A DNA stretch of 64,000 bases from JAGTVG01 sp964543195 (GCA_964543195.1 CAZIXF010000001.1:124001-188000), one strand, 5' to 3'. Counted from the first letter of the stretch, positions 26,773 through 36,369 are shown. The notes: generated from the letters alone by a model not told the origin. Numbers and translations: made by a program.

Positions 26773-26780
26773 TACTTTTG
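26773..26780 (+). promoter_or_regulatory. Bacteroidota -7 box for the rhodanese gene
   Basis: TACTTTTG is a full match to TAnnTTTG, 50 bp before the rhodanese ATG. No clear TTTG was found at the expected -33 distance. The region is also the upstream region of the divergent osmC-metZ unit. Confidence 0.5.
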
Positions 26781-26829
26781 CAGTTCAGTTAATCAGGTAA
26801 ATATAAGTGATAACCGCGAATCTATAAAA

Positions 26830-27147
26830 ATGAAAGAAGTAAATGTCCAGGAACTGAAAAAAATGATGGATGAAGAGGTTGATTTTCAGCTCGTCGACGT
26901 GCGTGAACCGAGGGAGCATGAGTTCTGCAATATCGGTGGCGAACTGATACCGATGGGTAAGATTTTAAGCAAGGTGGATAAGATCGATAAGGAAAAGAAA
27001 GTGGTGATTTACTGCCGTAGTGGCAACCGCAGTGCCAATGTGGTGAAAGCGCTTGAGCAGAAATACGGTTACGAAAACCTGTATAACCTCAAGGGAGGGA
27101 TCCTGGACTGGTCGGATGAGATCGATCCTTCCGTGCCGAAGTATTGA
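26830..27147 (+). CDS. single-domain rhodanese
   Basis: A 105-residue single rhodanese domain, a cytoplasmic sulfurtransferase that moves sulfane sulfur through a cysteine persulfide. The domain covers the full length, with LVDVREPREHEF near residue 21. The active loop is C62-R-S-G-N-R-S, of the GlpE/PspE type, followed by the helix ANVVKALEQ and ending GGILDWSDEID. Thiosulfate or a protein persulfide is the likely donor. It is divergent from osmC-metZ, so all three may respond to sulfur status. The ATG at 26830 fits the first conserved strand. Confidence 0.93.
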   Translation: MKEVNVQELKKMMDEEVDFQLVDVREPREHEFCNIGGELIPMGKILSKVDKIDKEKKVVIYCRSGNRSANVVKALEQKYGYENLYNLKGGILDWSDEIDPSVPKY

Positions 27148-27167
27148 ACCCCAAGGTTGAAACCTCT

Positions 27168-27200
27168 GTGATTGCCGGGTAACTCCCTCTTCGCAATCAC
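27168..27200. terminator. possible hairpin between convergent genes
   Basis: GTGATTGC (27168-27175) and GCAATCAC (27193-27200) pair perfectly around a 17-nt loop. It sits between the rhodanese and PhoD-like genes, which converge, so it may act in both directions. The lack of a T-run makes this weak. Confidence 0.35.
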
Positions 27201-27291
27201 ACTTGTTCATTTAAAGTGCGATCTCAGCATTCCCCTGTGGTTACTCTAAGAGTGTTCTGCATTTTTTGCCCCGGCGGTTTAGGCATTTGGA

Positions 27292-28320
27292 TCATAAAAC
27301 CGTACTGTATTCATAAAGTAACTTATCGCCCTCCCCCATAATCCTGAAATCAACTTTCAGCGCCTCCCCCTCCTGCCAGTCAATTTCTATCAGGCCGAAA
27401 TTAAGTAAAGTGATCAGATCGCTTACACGGTGCCGGTTGGCCTCAGAAGCATGTTCATAAGAATGGGTCAGACCGCTGCTGGTAAAATCATATAAAGGAT
27501 AATTCAGCCCCTGCAGGTCAAGACGGGATATCTCCGCGATATGGCGGTCACCGCTGATGATCATTACTTTTTTATCCGGGTATTTTTCCAGCAGGTCGAA
27601 CAGCCTTTCCCGGGACCTGGGGAAATTGGCCCATTTTTCAAATCGATGGTCTTCGGGGATAACCTGGATGCTGGAGCCGATAATATGCAGGTCGGCCAGG
27701 CTGTTCCTCATCTCATTTTCAAGCCATTTCCACTGGGCTTCACCCAGTATGTCACCCGTCCGGTTTGGTAAATAAGCCCGTGTTACGGGATCCCGGTAAA
27801 TCGTATCCCTGAAATACCTTGTATCCAGGAGGATTACCTTCAGTTCGTGTTCGCCAAACAGAAAATCGTAGGACTGATAAACACCCTTATGATCATGTAT
27901 GGGATTTTCCTCCCCGATATCAAGAAAATCGATCATCAGGGCCTTGCTTTCATCTTTTTTGGAAAAATGCCTGCCACCATCGTTGACTCCGTAATCGTGG
28001 TCGTCCCAGGTACCGATTATTTCGGTATCTGACCTCAGCAGTTGCCGGTAGCCGGGATACGATTTCTGACGTTCGTACATTTCTGCCATAAGGTTCATAT
28101 CATGTGTATCGGCATAGATATTATCGCCCAGCCAGATCCACAGGCCCGGATCATGGTTTAGCACTTCGTGCCAGCGTTGGTTAGAAATATTCTGCTTTGA
28201 ACAGGAACCAAAAGCGATCAGCGTTTTTCCCTCGATGGAACGGTTTTTTTGATCCTGGCCGGTACCTGTGACGGGGCTGATGAACAAAAACCACAAAATA
28301 AAAATAAGCAAACGGTTCAT
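27292..28320 (-). CDS. PhoD-like exported phosphatase/phosphodiesterase
   Basis: A 342-residue exported metallophosphatase of the PhoD family. The start at 28320 (MNRLLIFILWFLF) gives a signal peptide directly; an ATG 16 codons earlier would add a polar stretch in front. Metal-site motifs appear in order: IAFGSCSKQ, WLGDNIYADTHD, GTWDDHDYGVNDGG, LLDTRYFRD and IISGDRHIAEIS. These Asp, His and Asn residues would bind Fe/Ca as in known PhoD enzymes. Some Bacteroidota members act on phosphodiesters, so the substrate is left open. It is transcribed alone, divergent from the asparaginase gene. Confidence 0.9.
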   Translation of the reverse strand: MNRLLIFILWFLFISPVTGTGQDQKNRSIEGKTLIAFGSCSKQNISNQRWHEVLNHDPGLWIWLGDNIYADTHDMNLMAEMYERQKSYPGYRQLLRSDTEIIGTWDDHDYGVNDGGRHFSKKDESKALMIDFLDIGEENPIHDHKGVYQSYDFLFGEHELKVILLDTRYFRDTIYRDPVTRAYLPNRTGDILGEAQWKWLENEMRNSLADLHIIGSSIQVIPEDHRFEKWANFPRSRERLFDLLEKYPDKKVMIISGDRHIAEISRLDLQGLNYPLYDFTSSGLTHSYEHASEANRHRVSDLITLLNFGLIEIDWQEGEALKVDFRIMGEGDKLLYEYSTVL

Positions 28321-28439
28321 AGGGGCAGAATTTTTTCGAAAGCTATCAACTGCCTTCAATATCGCCAAATATGAAGGATTAAATTTTTTTTAAAATATAA
28401 ATAATTTAACTTCCGGGCCGGATTTAAATACAACATCAA

Positions 28440-29399
28440 ATGAATGGCCGTCGAAAATTCATCAAAGGATCGCTGGCAGGTGCTTTTACTTCATTGGTAT
28501 CAGGAAAGGTAAGTGGACTTTATGCCAAATCCGGCAACCCTTTTCCGGTGGTTGCCGCAACCTGGGATAACCGTGAAGCAACCCGGGCGGCCATGGAGGT
28601 CGTTTTACGGGGTGGTACGGCCCTGGATGCCGTAGAGGCAGGTGCCCGGGTGCCGGAAGCTGATCCGGACGATACCAGTGTGGGATACGGCGGCTACCCT
28701 GACCGGGACGGCAATGTGACCCTGGATGCCTGCATCATGAATGAAAAAGGAAATTGTGGGTCGGTAACCTATTTGCAGCATATCATGCATCCCATATCAG
28801 TGGCAAGGCTCGTCATGGAAAAAACCCCGCATGTGATGCTGAGCGGGGATGGCGCACTGGAGTTTGCGCTTGCTCAGGGATTTGACAAACAGGATCTGTT
28901 GACCCCCAAAGCCCGAAAGGCATGGAAAGAATGGATAATAAAAAATAACTATAATCCGGGCAACCACGATACGATAGGCATCCTTGCTATCGACAGGGAG
29001 GGTAATATCAGTGGGGCCTGCTCCACCAGCGGCCTGGCCTTTAAAATACCGGGCAGGGTGGGGGATTCCCCGATAATCGGTGCGGGTTTGTATGTGGATA
29101 ATGAAGTGGGGGGAGCCTGTGCCACGGGGATAGGCGAACTGGTCATGAAAACGGTCGGGTCCTTTCTGATCGTCGAGTTGATGAAGCAGGGATATTCCCC
29201 GGAAGAGGCCTGCAGTACGGCCGTGGACCGGATCATCAGGAAACACCGCCGGGCAAAGGAGGATGACGCACAGGTGGCTTTTTTGGCCATGGATAAAACA
29301 GGACAAGTGGGTGGTCATTCTATCCGAAAGGGATTTAATATTGCCGTAACCGATAAAGCAGATACCCGGCTTCATATCCCGGAATTTTCGCTTAAATAA
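28440..29399 (+). CDS. exported glycosylasparaginase (Ntn hydrolase)
   Basis: A 319-residue N4-(beta-N-acetylglucosaminyl)-L-asparaginase-type enzyme that splits the GlcNAc-Asn link of N-glycopeptides. The N-terminus NGRRKFIKGSLAG followed by a hydrophobic run is a twin-arginine signal, so export is folded. The precursor cuts itself before Thr178 (in NHDTIG), which becomes the nucleophile. Surrounding motifs are VGYGGYPDRDGNVTLDA and GAGLYVDNEVGGACATGIGE. The length matches the Flavobacterium-type enzyme. Isoaspartyl peptidase is an alternative, but the NHDTIG motif favours glycosylasparaginase. The genomic setting supports glycoprotein use but holds no endo-glycosidase. Confidence 0.9.
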   Translation: MNGRRKFIKGSLAGAFTSLVSGKVSGLYAKSGNPFPVVAATWDNREATRAAMEVVLRGGTALDAVEAGARVPEADPDDTSVGYGGYPDRDGNVTLDACIMNEKGNCGSVTYLQHIMHPISVARLVMEKTPHVMLSGDGALEFALAQGFDKQDLLTPKARKAWKEWIIKNNYNPGNHDTIGILAIDREGNISGACSTSGLAFKIPGRVGDSPIIGAGLYVDNEVGGACATGIGELVMKTVGSFLIVELMKQGYSPEEACSTAVDRIIRKHRRAKEDDAQVAFLAMDKTGQVGGHSIRKGFNIAVTDKADTRLHIPEFSLK

Positions 29400-29497
29400 C
29401 CGCACCCGGTTCATATCCGTTAAAACAATCTGAATAACTCCATCGTTATTACCGGGGTAGTGGGAAACTGCGTTTTGAACACACTAATACATGCTGA

Positions 29498-30871
29498 ATG
29501 GCCCAATCAAAGGTTCTAGGTTCTGAAAAAATAGATTCCCTGTTAGTAAAGCAGTCCATACCCGCTGCCATCGGGATCCTGGTTCTTTCCATCTATAACC
29601 TGGTCGACACCATTTTTGTGGGCAATTTTGTGGGTCCCCTGGCGATCGCCGCGGTAACTGTGGTTTTGCCCATCTCTTTTCTTATTTCATCGGTGGGTAT
29701 GGCCATCGGTATTGGAGGGTCATCAATCATTTCCCGAGCCTTTGGTGGTGGTAATGAGGAAAAAGCCAACCTGACTTTCGGAAATATGATCGGTATGACC
29801 CTGACGGTGGCAGCCGTTTTTGTGATCTTCAGTACTATATTTATCGATGAGGTACTGATCCTGTTTGGAGGACGGGGTGAGATACTGGAATATGCCAGGG
29901 AATATTTCCAGATTCTGCTTATCGGGATCCCTTTTCTTGCCTGGGCTATGATGTCGAATAATGTGATCAGGGCGGAAGGAAAACCAAAAATGGCCATGCT
30001 GGTCATGATGATCCCGGCCGTATCCAACATCATTCTTGATTTTGTTTTTATCGTTTACATGGGCTGGGGGATGGCGGGGGCGGCCTGGGCTACCACCATT
30101 TCCTATATCTTCAGCGCGTTATATGCACTGGGTTATTTTCTGTTCAGTAGATCCGAAGTGCAGTTTTCCCGAAAACATTTCAGGATCGATCTGATCATAG
30201 CCAGAGAGATCATGTCGCTGGGCAGCGTAACACTGGCCAGGCAGGGAACGATCAGCCTGCTCATCCTCATTCTCAACCATACTTTGTTCCATTATGGGGG
30301 AGAAATTGCCATCGCCATTTACGGGATCATCAGCCGAATGATCATGTTCAGCCTTTTTCCGGTGATGGGCCTGGTTCAGGGATTCGTGCCCATTGCCGGT
30401 TATAATTATGGTGCCGAATATTGGGATCGGGTAAAAGAGGTGATCAACAAATCGATAAAATACGGCGTGGCCCTGTCTTTTGTTATTTTCATTTCGATCC
30501 TCCTGGGTGCCGATTATATTGTGCACGTGTTTTCCAATGATGTGGAGATACTCAACCGGACTCCTTTTGCCCTCCGAATCGCCTTCCTTGCTACACCGCT
30601 CATCGCTGTCCAACTGATCGGAGCGGCCTATTTTCAGGCTATCGGAAAACCGGGTCCGGCGCTAGTGCTTTCCCTTTCAAAACAGGGATTTTTCCTTATT
30701 CCGCTCGTGCTGATCATGCCTTTGTTTTTCGGACTGAATGGCGTTTGGTTCTCCTTTCCCATCGCCGACCTGTCTTCTACGCTGGTCACCTGGCTTTATC
30801 TTAGAAGAGAAGTGAACCAGAGCCTGAATCCGCTAATCCGGGTCAAGAAACTGAAGACTGTTGAAGCATAA
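29498..30871 (+). CDS. MATE-family efflux transporter
   Basis: A 457-residue inner-membrane antiporter of the MATE family (NorM/DinF-like), which exports drugs or other organic cations using Na+ or H+. About 12 hydrophobic helices are seen in two related halves. The first half has the family-like NLVDTIFVGNFVGPLAIAA and IGIGGSSIISRAFGGGN. The second half has GLVQGFVPIAGYNYGAE. The length is typical. It follows the asparaginase gene by 98 bp on the same strand and is convergent with the DUF1593 gene. Substrate unknown. Confidence 0.93.
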   Translation: MAQSKVLGSEKIDSLLVKQSIPAAIGILVLSIYNLVDTIFVGNFVGPLAIAAVTVVLPISFLISSVGMAIGIGGSSIISRAFGGGNEEKANLTFGNMIGMTLTVAAVFVIFSTIFIDEVLILFGGRGEILEYAREYFQILLIGIPFLAWAMMSNNVIRAEGKPKMAMLVMMIPAVSNIILDFVFIVYMGWGMAGAAWATTISYIFSALYALGYFLFSRSEVQFSRKHFRIDLIIAREIMSLGSVTLARQGTISLLILILNHTLFHYGGEIAIAIYGIISRMIMFSLFPVMGLVQGFVPIAGYNYGAEYWDRVKEVINKSIKYGVALSFVIFISILLGADYIVHVFSNDVEILNRTPFALRIAFLATPLIAVQLIGAAYFQAIGKPGPALVLSLSKQGFFLIPLVLIMPLFFGLNGVWFSFPIADLSSTLVTWLYLRREVNQSLNPLIRVKKLKTVEA

Positions 30872-31082
30872 AAATGGTGATGCTTTTGCCCTGCTCCATG
30901 CTATGGCTCGATAACAAAACACGGCATAATCCCAGGTTGTATCCCAGGTTTCCGGCCGGAGAAAATGTGTGCCACCGAAACATCCGTCTGCCAGGGCACA
31001 ATAGCCTATCCCGGTAGCCCAGACAGGATTTCTTTATTTTTGTTAACACAGGGCCGGTTTTTTACCTTATAATTTCATGTCC

Positions 31083-32579
31083 TCATTCCACATCCATCAC
31101 GATCCTTCTGTAATCGTATAAACTGCCAATTTTATTCACATCCCGTAGTGTGAGAATGAGATGGATCTGCTTTCCCGCTGCATCATTGGGCACAGTGAAT
31201 TTCACAACAGGCCTTTGTGCACCTTCTATAACCGGTGTGCCTTCATAGCTTCCTGCCTCATTGTAAATCCACCAGTCAAATAACAACCCGTCCCCGTCCG
31301 GATCGGTCGACGCGGATGCATCCAATTCAAGCTGCTCTCCCCTTTTCACTTTCAGTCTGTGGATCTTCTCGGTTCTGTCTCCGTTTATGGCAGCTATTGG
31401 ATGATGGTTGGCTTCGTCAAAATCCATGATACACCAGTCCATCCGGCACTTGAAATCATTAAAGAAATCACGACGCCACCTCCACACCGGGGAAAAAATG
31501 CTTTCATATTCCACACCGGTTTCCGGATCGATCCATTTTTCGGCCACCTCGGTATATGTCCGGAAGGGTTTGAAGTTTTCTTCATCGACCCGTACGCTTT
31601 CATGTTTAGACATTACATTTTCTACTTTTTCTTCAGTAAATCGGCCGCTCCAGCCACCCCACCATGGACGGTCGATATCTGTCAGGCCCATATTCAGCAG
31701 ACAAAGCCATGGAACCGTGCCACCACCTTCCAGGAAAGTAATCCTTCCGTCGTGAAACTGTCTAACAGGCCATCTGAATCCCATGGGGCCGTGTTGTCCC
31801 TTGATGTGTTCAAGTGCCCATTGATGCTGCCCGATCGCATTGTATTCATAAGGTTCCCAGGTGTTGGGACCAAGATTTGCGAGTTTCCCGGTACCATCCG
31901 CTTCCCCTTCCCAGCTTGGTCCTGCATAGGCATAGGTCTGGTAATTACTCCTTATCCAGTGAATGTCAGGGAAATTGGCGCAGATCCATGCCCCGGCATT
32001 ATCCTGTGCACCATTTTCATAAACACGGATCTTTTCAATGATCTTTTTCATCTCCCTTTCCGTATGGTTTGCCCGGATATCGATCAAAGCCTGGGCGAGG
32101 GTGTTTGACCCTGCATTGACTACAATATATACCGGGCGGGGATCATCTTTCATCAGCGACTTCAATATAAGATCGGAGCCTTCGGTAGACATGTCTTCAC
32201 CTACGTCATCTATGCCATATCCGGGTTGCCCGCTTGCTACGATCGACCGTAAATAACCTGGTTCAGGCCAGCCGCCAGCATGAATTTTCAGGTTTTCATA
32301 TACCCTGTCATAGGCATCAATGATCTGGTGGAATAATTCAGGATGGACCACCTGTTTATAGGGATCGGACGAGGCAGGTTGCAGATATTTACCCGTTACG
32401 GCAATAAGGCCCTCCAGGTCGAATTCATTCGAGCACATCAGCAGGTGTGTCATCTGTTGTTCTTCATCCGGTTCATTTCCCATGTCGGCAAGGATGATCA
32501 GTCTGGTCCGTTGCGACCAAGCCTGGGTTACAGAGAAAACAAGAAAAAATAAAAGGCATATAAATTGGATCTTTTTCAT
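31083..32579 (-). CDS. DUF1593 nucleoside-hydrolase-like secreted protein
   Basis: A 498-residue exported protein of the DUF1593 family, whose N-terminal domain resembles nucleoside hydrolases. A signal peptide covers residues 1-22 (LLFFLVFSVTQAWS). The hydrolase-like core opens RLIILADMGNEPDEEQQ, whose Asp cluster matches the calcium-binding opening of nucleoside hydrolases, and continues with VVNAGSNTLAQAL. The C-terminal about 100 residues form an Ig/PKD-like beta domain (LDASASTDPDGDGLLFDWWIY) common in secreted polysaccharide-related proteins. The substrate is not known; proposals for this family include glycans. The gene stands alone. Confidence 0.85.
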   Translation of the reverse strand: MKKIQFICLLFFLVFSVTQAWSQRTRLIILADMGNEPDEEQQMTHLLMCSNEFDLEGLIAVTGKYLQPASSDPYKQVVHPELFHQIIDAYDRVYENLKIHAGGWPEPGYLRSIVASGQPGYGIDDVGEDMSTEGSDLILKSLMKDDPRPVYIVVNAGSNTLAQALIDIRANHTEREMKKIIEKIRVYENGAQDNAGAWICANFPDIHWIRSNYQTYAYAGPSWEGEADGTGKLANLGPNTWEPYEYNAIGQHQWALEHIKGQHGPMGFRWPVRQFHDGRITFLEGGGTVPWLCLLNMGLTDIDRPWWGGWSGRFTEEKVENVMSKHESVRVDEENFKPFRTYTEVAEKWIDPETGVEYESIFSPVWRWRRDFFNDFKCRMDWCIMDFDEANHHPIAAINGDRTEKIHRLKVKRGEQLELDASASTDPDGDGLLFDWWIYNEAGSYEGTPVIEGAQRPVVKFTVPNDAAGKQIHLILTLRDVNKIGSLYDYRRIVMDVE

Positions 32580-32780
32580 GAAGTATGGGGTTAAAAAGGA
32601 TGATATAATTTAAAAATACGATTTAGGATAAAATAATCAAGCTCATGGGGAATTATATATCTGGCGTGAAGAATCGGGTCGATCCTGAGCAAGTACTGAT
32701 ATGAAACGGCTATTGAAAATGACCTTAGACCCTCAGCTATTTTTATCGACCGGATCCACTTCCTTTTAAGCACTTTTTAT

Positions 32781-33215
32781 TCAGTCGGGCTGATCGTTTT
32801 CCCTCGATTCAATGAATTGTATGTAATCGCCACCAGGTATCCGGTTAGCTTCGTTCACCGGCCGGTTATATAGGTACATCCAGGCTTTTGACTCGAACTG
32901 GTCCTGATACACCGGTATTATAGACCGGGTATATTCATTCTCCCTGAGGCTTTCCCGTGAAGCGAGTTCATAATCATCAAGCCATTTGAGCAACCTTTCC
33001 GAGGCATTCAAAAAATAGAGCTCCCCATATATCTTTTCATCCGAATCCGGGTCATAAACACCCCCCGGATATCCATCGATTTCGTATAATTTCCCTTTTA
33101 CATAAGCCGTGCCGAGAAGCCGGGTTTCCTCTCTCAACCGCCTGCTGAAAGGATTGTCGAAAGCCGACCTCAGGGTACCGTAAAGAAATAATTTGTCACA
33201 ATACCGGTATACCAT
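32781..33215 (-). CDS. gamma-glutamylcyclotransferase-like (GGCT/AIG2) protein
   Basis: A 144-residue protein of the AIG2/GGCT fold. Members cyclise gamma-glutamyl groups to 5-oxoproline, but many bacterial ones are uncharacterised. The signature LFLYGTLRSAF lies near residue 8, followed by YEIDGYPGGVYDPDSD and YGELYFL. The likely catalytic Glu is in LDDYELASRE, near residue 94. The start at 33215 (MVYRYCDK) places the signature where the family has it; a start 16 codons earlier adds an unrelated hydrophobic stretch. Some of the region 33216-33508 is open in other frames without recognisable content. Confidence 0.85.
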   Translation of the reverse strand: MVYRYCDKLFLYGTLRSAFDNPFSRRLREETRLLGTAYVKGKLYEIDGYPGGVYDPDSDEKIYGELYFLNASERLLKWLDDYELASRESLRENEYTRSIIPVYQDQFESKAWMYLYNRPVNEANRIPGGDYIQFIESRENDQPD

Positions 33216-33508
33216 ATTGAACAGTTTTTGCAATGACCAATAAGAAAGGTTAAGTATAAACAAAAATGTGTTTTACGGCCATGTTTGAAGGGATTATTTT
33301 CAGCTCCGGTCTTTCTTGGGTATGTGCCCATTCTTGATCGTGGGTGAAGATTTACTCCGCATAACACCTTTTGCATGCATCCATTCTGTTCCTGGTTGGA
33401 GCAGGGATATACACTCTCAACTTTCCAGCCCCACAACTCAAGCAGGCGGGTTCCCGGTGCCGTTTCTGTCTGTAATAGAACGGCTGATACCGTGAATCGC
33501 ACATCTTT

Positions 33509-34651
33509 TCATGACCCGGGTTTATAATCGAAGGGAAGAAGATCGGCTACGCCTTCCGAAGCCCAGTGACCGTATTCCAGGATAAGTTCTGGCCGTTTAA
33601 ACGTACCGTCCTCGAGAACCCTGATCTTTTGCTTGCGTCCGAACAGATAAGAGGTTTGAAATTTATCCCTGTCCCGGAACTGATTTTTTGAATGTATGGT
33701 AAGTTCCTGTTCATCCCGGTGGCCTACCGCTCTGCCAAAGGGACCACCTGCCGAACCCATGCCGGAACTTTTTTCTTTTTTATACACGACCATCAGAAAA
33801 TCGTCCAGAAGCAGATAGCTTCCGGTCTGGTCTGTGTATAATACCTGGCCGGGATCAAGGTATTCTTTCGTTTCAAACTGACCGGCACTGTTCAGTCCAG
33901 CCCTGAACATTTCATATCCTTCACTAACCAGCTTTCCATTCGTCAGGGAATTCAGAAAATGCCTTTTGGAGCCCAGATAGGTTTTTTCGCGGTTTTTTTC
34001 CCATTTATCGAGCATCTTTTCATTTACCGGGGGGATCAGTTCAAAAAATGGTTTACCGCTATAGGAAACCTGATCGCCTTTCAGCCGGAAATGTTCAAGA
34101 AGAAAATAAACCGTATATCCTGTCGAACGGTTTTCAATTTGTATGAGATGATCGGAAGAAGCCGTTAAAACCCCGTCCTTTTGATTTAAATTGATCACAA
34201 ACGGATTGATGATCTCGCATTGCGAAGCGTTATCAGACCGGCCCAGGAAATAAGACTTAAATTTTTTAAAAGACTTTTTCCATTTCCTGTCCGGATCGGC
34301 CGTTATTTCTACCTCGTCTAGTTCGTTTTCAGATGGACTGAGAGAAATCGTGAGGGAAGTGTCGGCGGATATGCCCTGGTCGAAAACCAGGGACAGGTTG
34401 TTGTAAGCGATATGGGAAACAATCAATTCCAGATACCCGGAAGCCGGAACGATAACCTCGAAATTGCCGTTTTTGTCTGAAAAAGTACCGTTCCGGTGGT
34501 TGTTGAAAAATATAGTTGCTATTGCTACCGGATCACCGGTTTCCGAATCTTTTACGGTGCCGTTCAGCACCTGGGCTTTCAGGCTGAAAGAAAGGATAAT
34601 GACAAAAATCAAAATACTTAAGAATCGGAGCATGGTTTGCCGTTTATTCAA
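33509..34651 (-). CDS. exported protein with carboxypeptidase-regulatory-like domain
   Basis: A 380-residue exported protein. The N-terminal signal peptide ends near residue 26 (SLKAQ-VL). Residues 27-110 form the CarboxypepD_reg-like beta sandwich common in Bacteroidota envelope proteins (LNGTVKDSETGDPVAIATIF, then GTFSDKNGNFEV). The remaining 270 residues are mixed and strand-rich, with no catalytic motif recognised, and no TonB plug follows. Such proteins are probably surface or periplasmic; function unknown. An internal ATG at codon 7 (MLRFLSI) is an equally good start. It is transcribed alone. Confidence 0.8.
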   Translation of the reverse strand: MNKRQTMLRFLSILIFVIILSFSLKAQVLNGTVKDSETGDPVAIATIFFNNHRNGTFSDKNGNFEVIVPASGYLELIVSHIAYNNLSLVFDQGISADTSLTISLSPSENELDEVEITADPDRKWKKSFKKFKSYFLGRSDNASQCEIINPFVINLNQKDGVLTASSDHLIQIENRSTGYTVYFLLEHFRLKGDQVSYSGKPFFELIPPVNEKMLDKWEKNREKTYLGSKRHFLNSLTNGKLVSEGYEMFRAGLNSAGQFETKEYLDPGQVLYTDQTGSYLLLDDFLMVVYKKEKSSGMGSAGGPFGRAVGHRDEQELTIHSKNQFRDRDKFQTSYLFGRKQKIRVLEDGTFKRPELILEYGHWASEGVADLLPFDYKPGS

Positions 34652-34893
34652 TCATACGAAGAAGCCTGGTGTTTGGTATACAAAAAATGAAATTCTGTAT
34701 TATCAAATGGATTGAGGATTTTATATTACCTGTTTTCATTCGGTATTTGATAATTGATAAGATAAACCTTTCCAGATAAAACAAATTCCTGCGGATCCGG
34801 AAGTATAAACACTGCAATTATCCCTGACATTGGGTTACATGGAGGAATCCTCCTTTTTTATACAGGTCTTTTATAGTGCAAAATGCACCAGGC

Positions 34894-34915
34894 ATCTGAT
34901 GTTTTTACATCAGAT
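34894..34915. terminator. 9-bp hairpin, possible terminator of the B3/B4 gene
   Basis: ATCTGATGT (34894-34902) and ACATCAGAT (34907-34915) pair perfectly around TTTT; a smaller GTGCA/TGCAC hairpin lies beside it at about 34877. They are just beyond the stop of the minus-strand gene at 34957. The missing T-run leaves the role open. The remaining gap 34652-34893 shows nothing else. Confidence 0.4.
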
Positions 34916-34956
34916 AATCCAATTCTTTATGTTAAATGGACATGTTATCCTTTAAT

Positions 34957-35628
34957 CTAAGTGGCATTCTGCCTGTGTATTTGACAGTATTCTGCTCCAG
35001 CCCATTCATTTAACCATTGTGCTGACATATCCAGGACAGGCATAAGGGTTTTATCCGAAAAAAAGTCAAAGAAAACCATCAGGAACTGCCGGGTGGAGTC
35101 CCGGACCATCGTACGCCGGGAATCGCTGGTAGGGCTTCCAAAAGGACCTTCCTGGTCCCTGAGGACGGGCAGGAGGTGAATATTCAGGTCTCCCCTGCCA
35201 ATTGCCTGATAGGGTTCGTTTTCTTTTCCTGTATCCAGTTCTGACGGTCCGGTGATCATTTCTTCGTCATAACCCCCGATTGAAAAGCCGGTCATTACTG
35301 AAACCAGGTTTAAGAGGTCAACCAAATTATTGACCTGGTATAAACCTTTCCCCTGTACGATCCTGCGTGTCAGGGCTTCGGCCGAAGGCCGGTACCTGCT
35401 GGGGTCTTTTCCCAGAATGCGGTATGCCTCTTTTGTTTGTTTGATCAATCCGGTCTGACTGACATCTTCGATTTTCAGCCTGGATTGTATCTGTTGAATT
35501 TCATTTTTAATATGGGCCAGAAGTCCGGGTGGAGTGGCAATTACCTTTACCCGGCAGCTGATCAGCCCGAGCCGGGTTTCCGGGAGCTTTATTTTTATTG
35601 ATTCGGAAACGATAAAATCCGGTATCAT
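34957..35628 (-). CDS. B3/B4 tRNA-binding domain protein
   Basis: A 223-residue cytoplasmic protein made mainly of a B3/B4 domain, the editing-type domain also found in the phenylalanyl-tRNA synthetase beta chain. Typical features are TKEAYRILGKDPSRYRPSAE near residue 65, then ALTRRIVQGKGLYQVNNLVD and LNLVSVMTGFSIGGYDEE. Free-standing members may act in tRNA quality control, which is a family-level guess. The length is normal for stand-alone proteins. The start ATG at 35628 immediately precedes the first strand. It is transcribed alone, with a long gap upstream. Confidence 0.85.
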   Translation of the reverse strand: MIPDFIVSESIKIKLPETRLGLISCRVKVIATPPGLLAHIKNEIQQIQSRLKIEDVSQTGLIKQTKEAYRILGKDPSRYRPSAEALTRRIVQGKGLYQVNNLVDLLNLVSVMTGFSIGGYDEEMITGPSELDTGKENEPYQAIGRGDLNIHLLPVLRDQEGPFGSPTSDSRRTMVRDSTRQFLMVFFDFFSDKTLMPVLDMSAQWLNEWAGAEYCQIHRQNAT

Positions 35629-35780
35629 AGATGAAAATTAAATGCCTGGGAGCAGTAAACAAAATTTTTCCTGATACAAGATAAATAAAACTAATAAAAG
35701 TAGCATTTTAACAAACAATGATTTATATTTACTAATATATTTAGTTATCAGGTTCATCTGGTAATGCAACAGGAATCGAA

Positions 35781-35860
35781 GTGGCTCACTTGTGACTCAC
35801 TTGTGGCTCACTTGTAATTCGCTTTCGGCTTGCATGTGTTTGCATGTGTTTGCATGTGTT
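35781..35860 (+). repeat. 11-bp and 10-bp tandem arrays
   Basis: Three units of GTGRCTCACTT (35781-35813) are followed, after 17 bp, by three TGCATGTGTT units (35831-35860). They are the only clear structure in the 740-bp gap 35629-36369 between divergent genes. Their unit length differs from the 7/8-bp islands elsewhere. Confidence 0.85.
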
Positions 35861-36369
35861 TCGCATGTGGCTTTTAATGGGTGTTTATCGGATCATGACC
35901 GACCGTATCATCACATTTCAGGCGGGGCCATTGATGTAATTAAACGGATGCTGGACAGATAAAAGATGATCGGATTGTCGTGAAATTGAATTCCTGTCTA
36001 TGGGAAAAAGAATTACATATGGATTAAAGGAGATGGATAATAATATATGCAGCGCTGGTCTTGACTGGAGTGGAGGGATGCTTTGGACCAATGTTGACAG
36101 GTAAGAACCGGGAAAAATAATATGACCTGTGGAGATGGATCAAATTACAGTTTGACATGAGAGCATCAAATAGCTGGTGGAGATGGAAACACAAGATAAT
36201 TTGTGGATTTGAGTTGTGAAAAATAAGGCAATTGCTGGATGATCCGGTAACTGTTGGGCAGGGGAAGATTCAAAACACCTGATTATGGGAGGGACAATAT
36301 CAGGATTGGCCGGAAAAAGGAAAGATAAAGAGTAAAAATGGATTTTAAATACAATTAAACGATTCCGAT

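Noticed and set aside
32591..32773. 60-codon open frame on the minus strand
   Set aside because: Short, no family or signal, lies in a gap between two minus-strand genes without operon logic.
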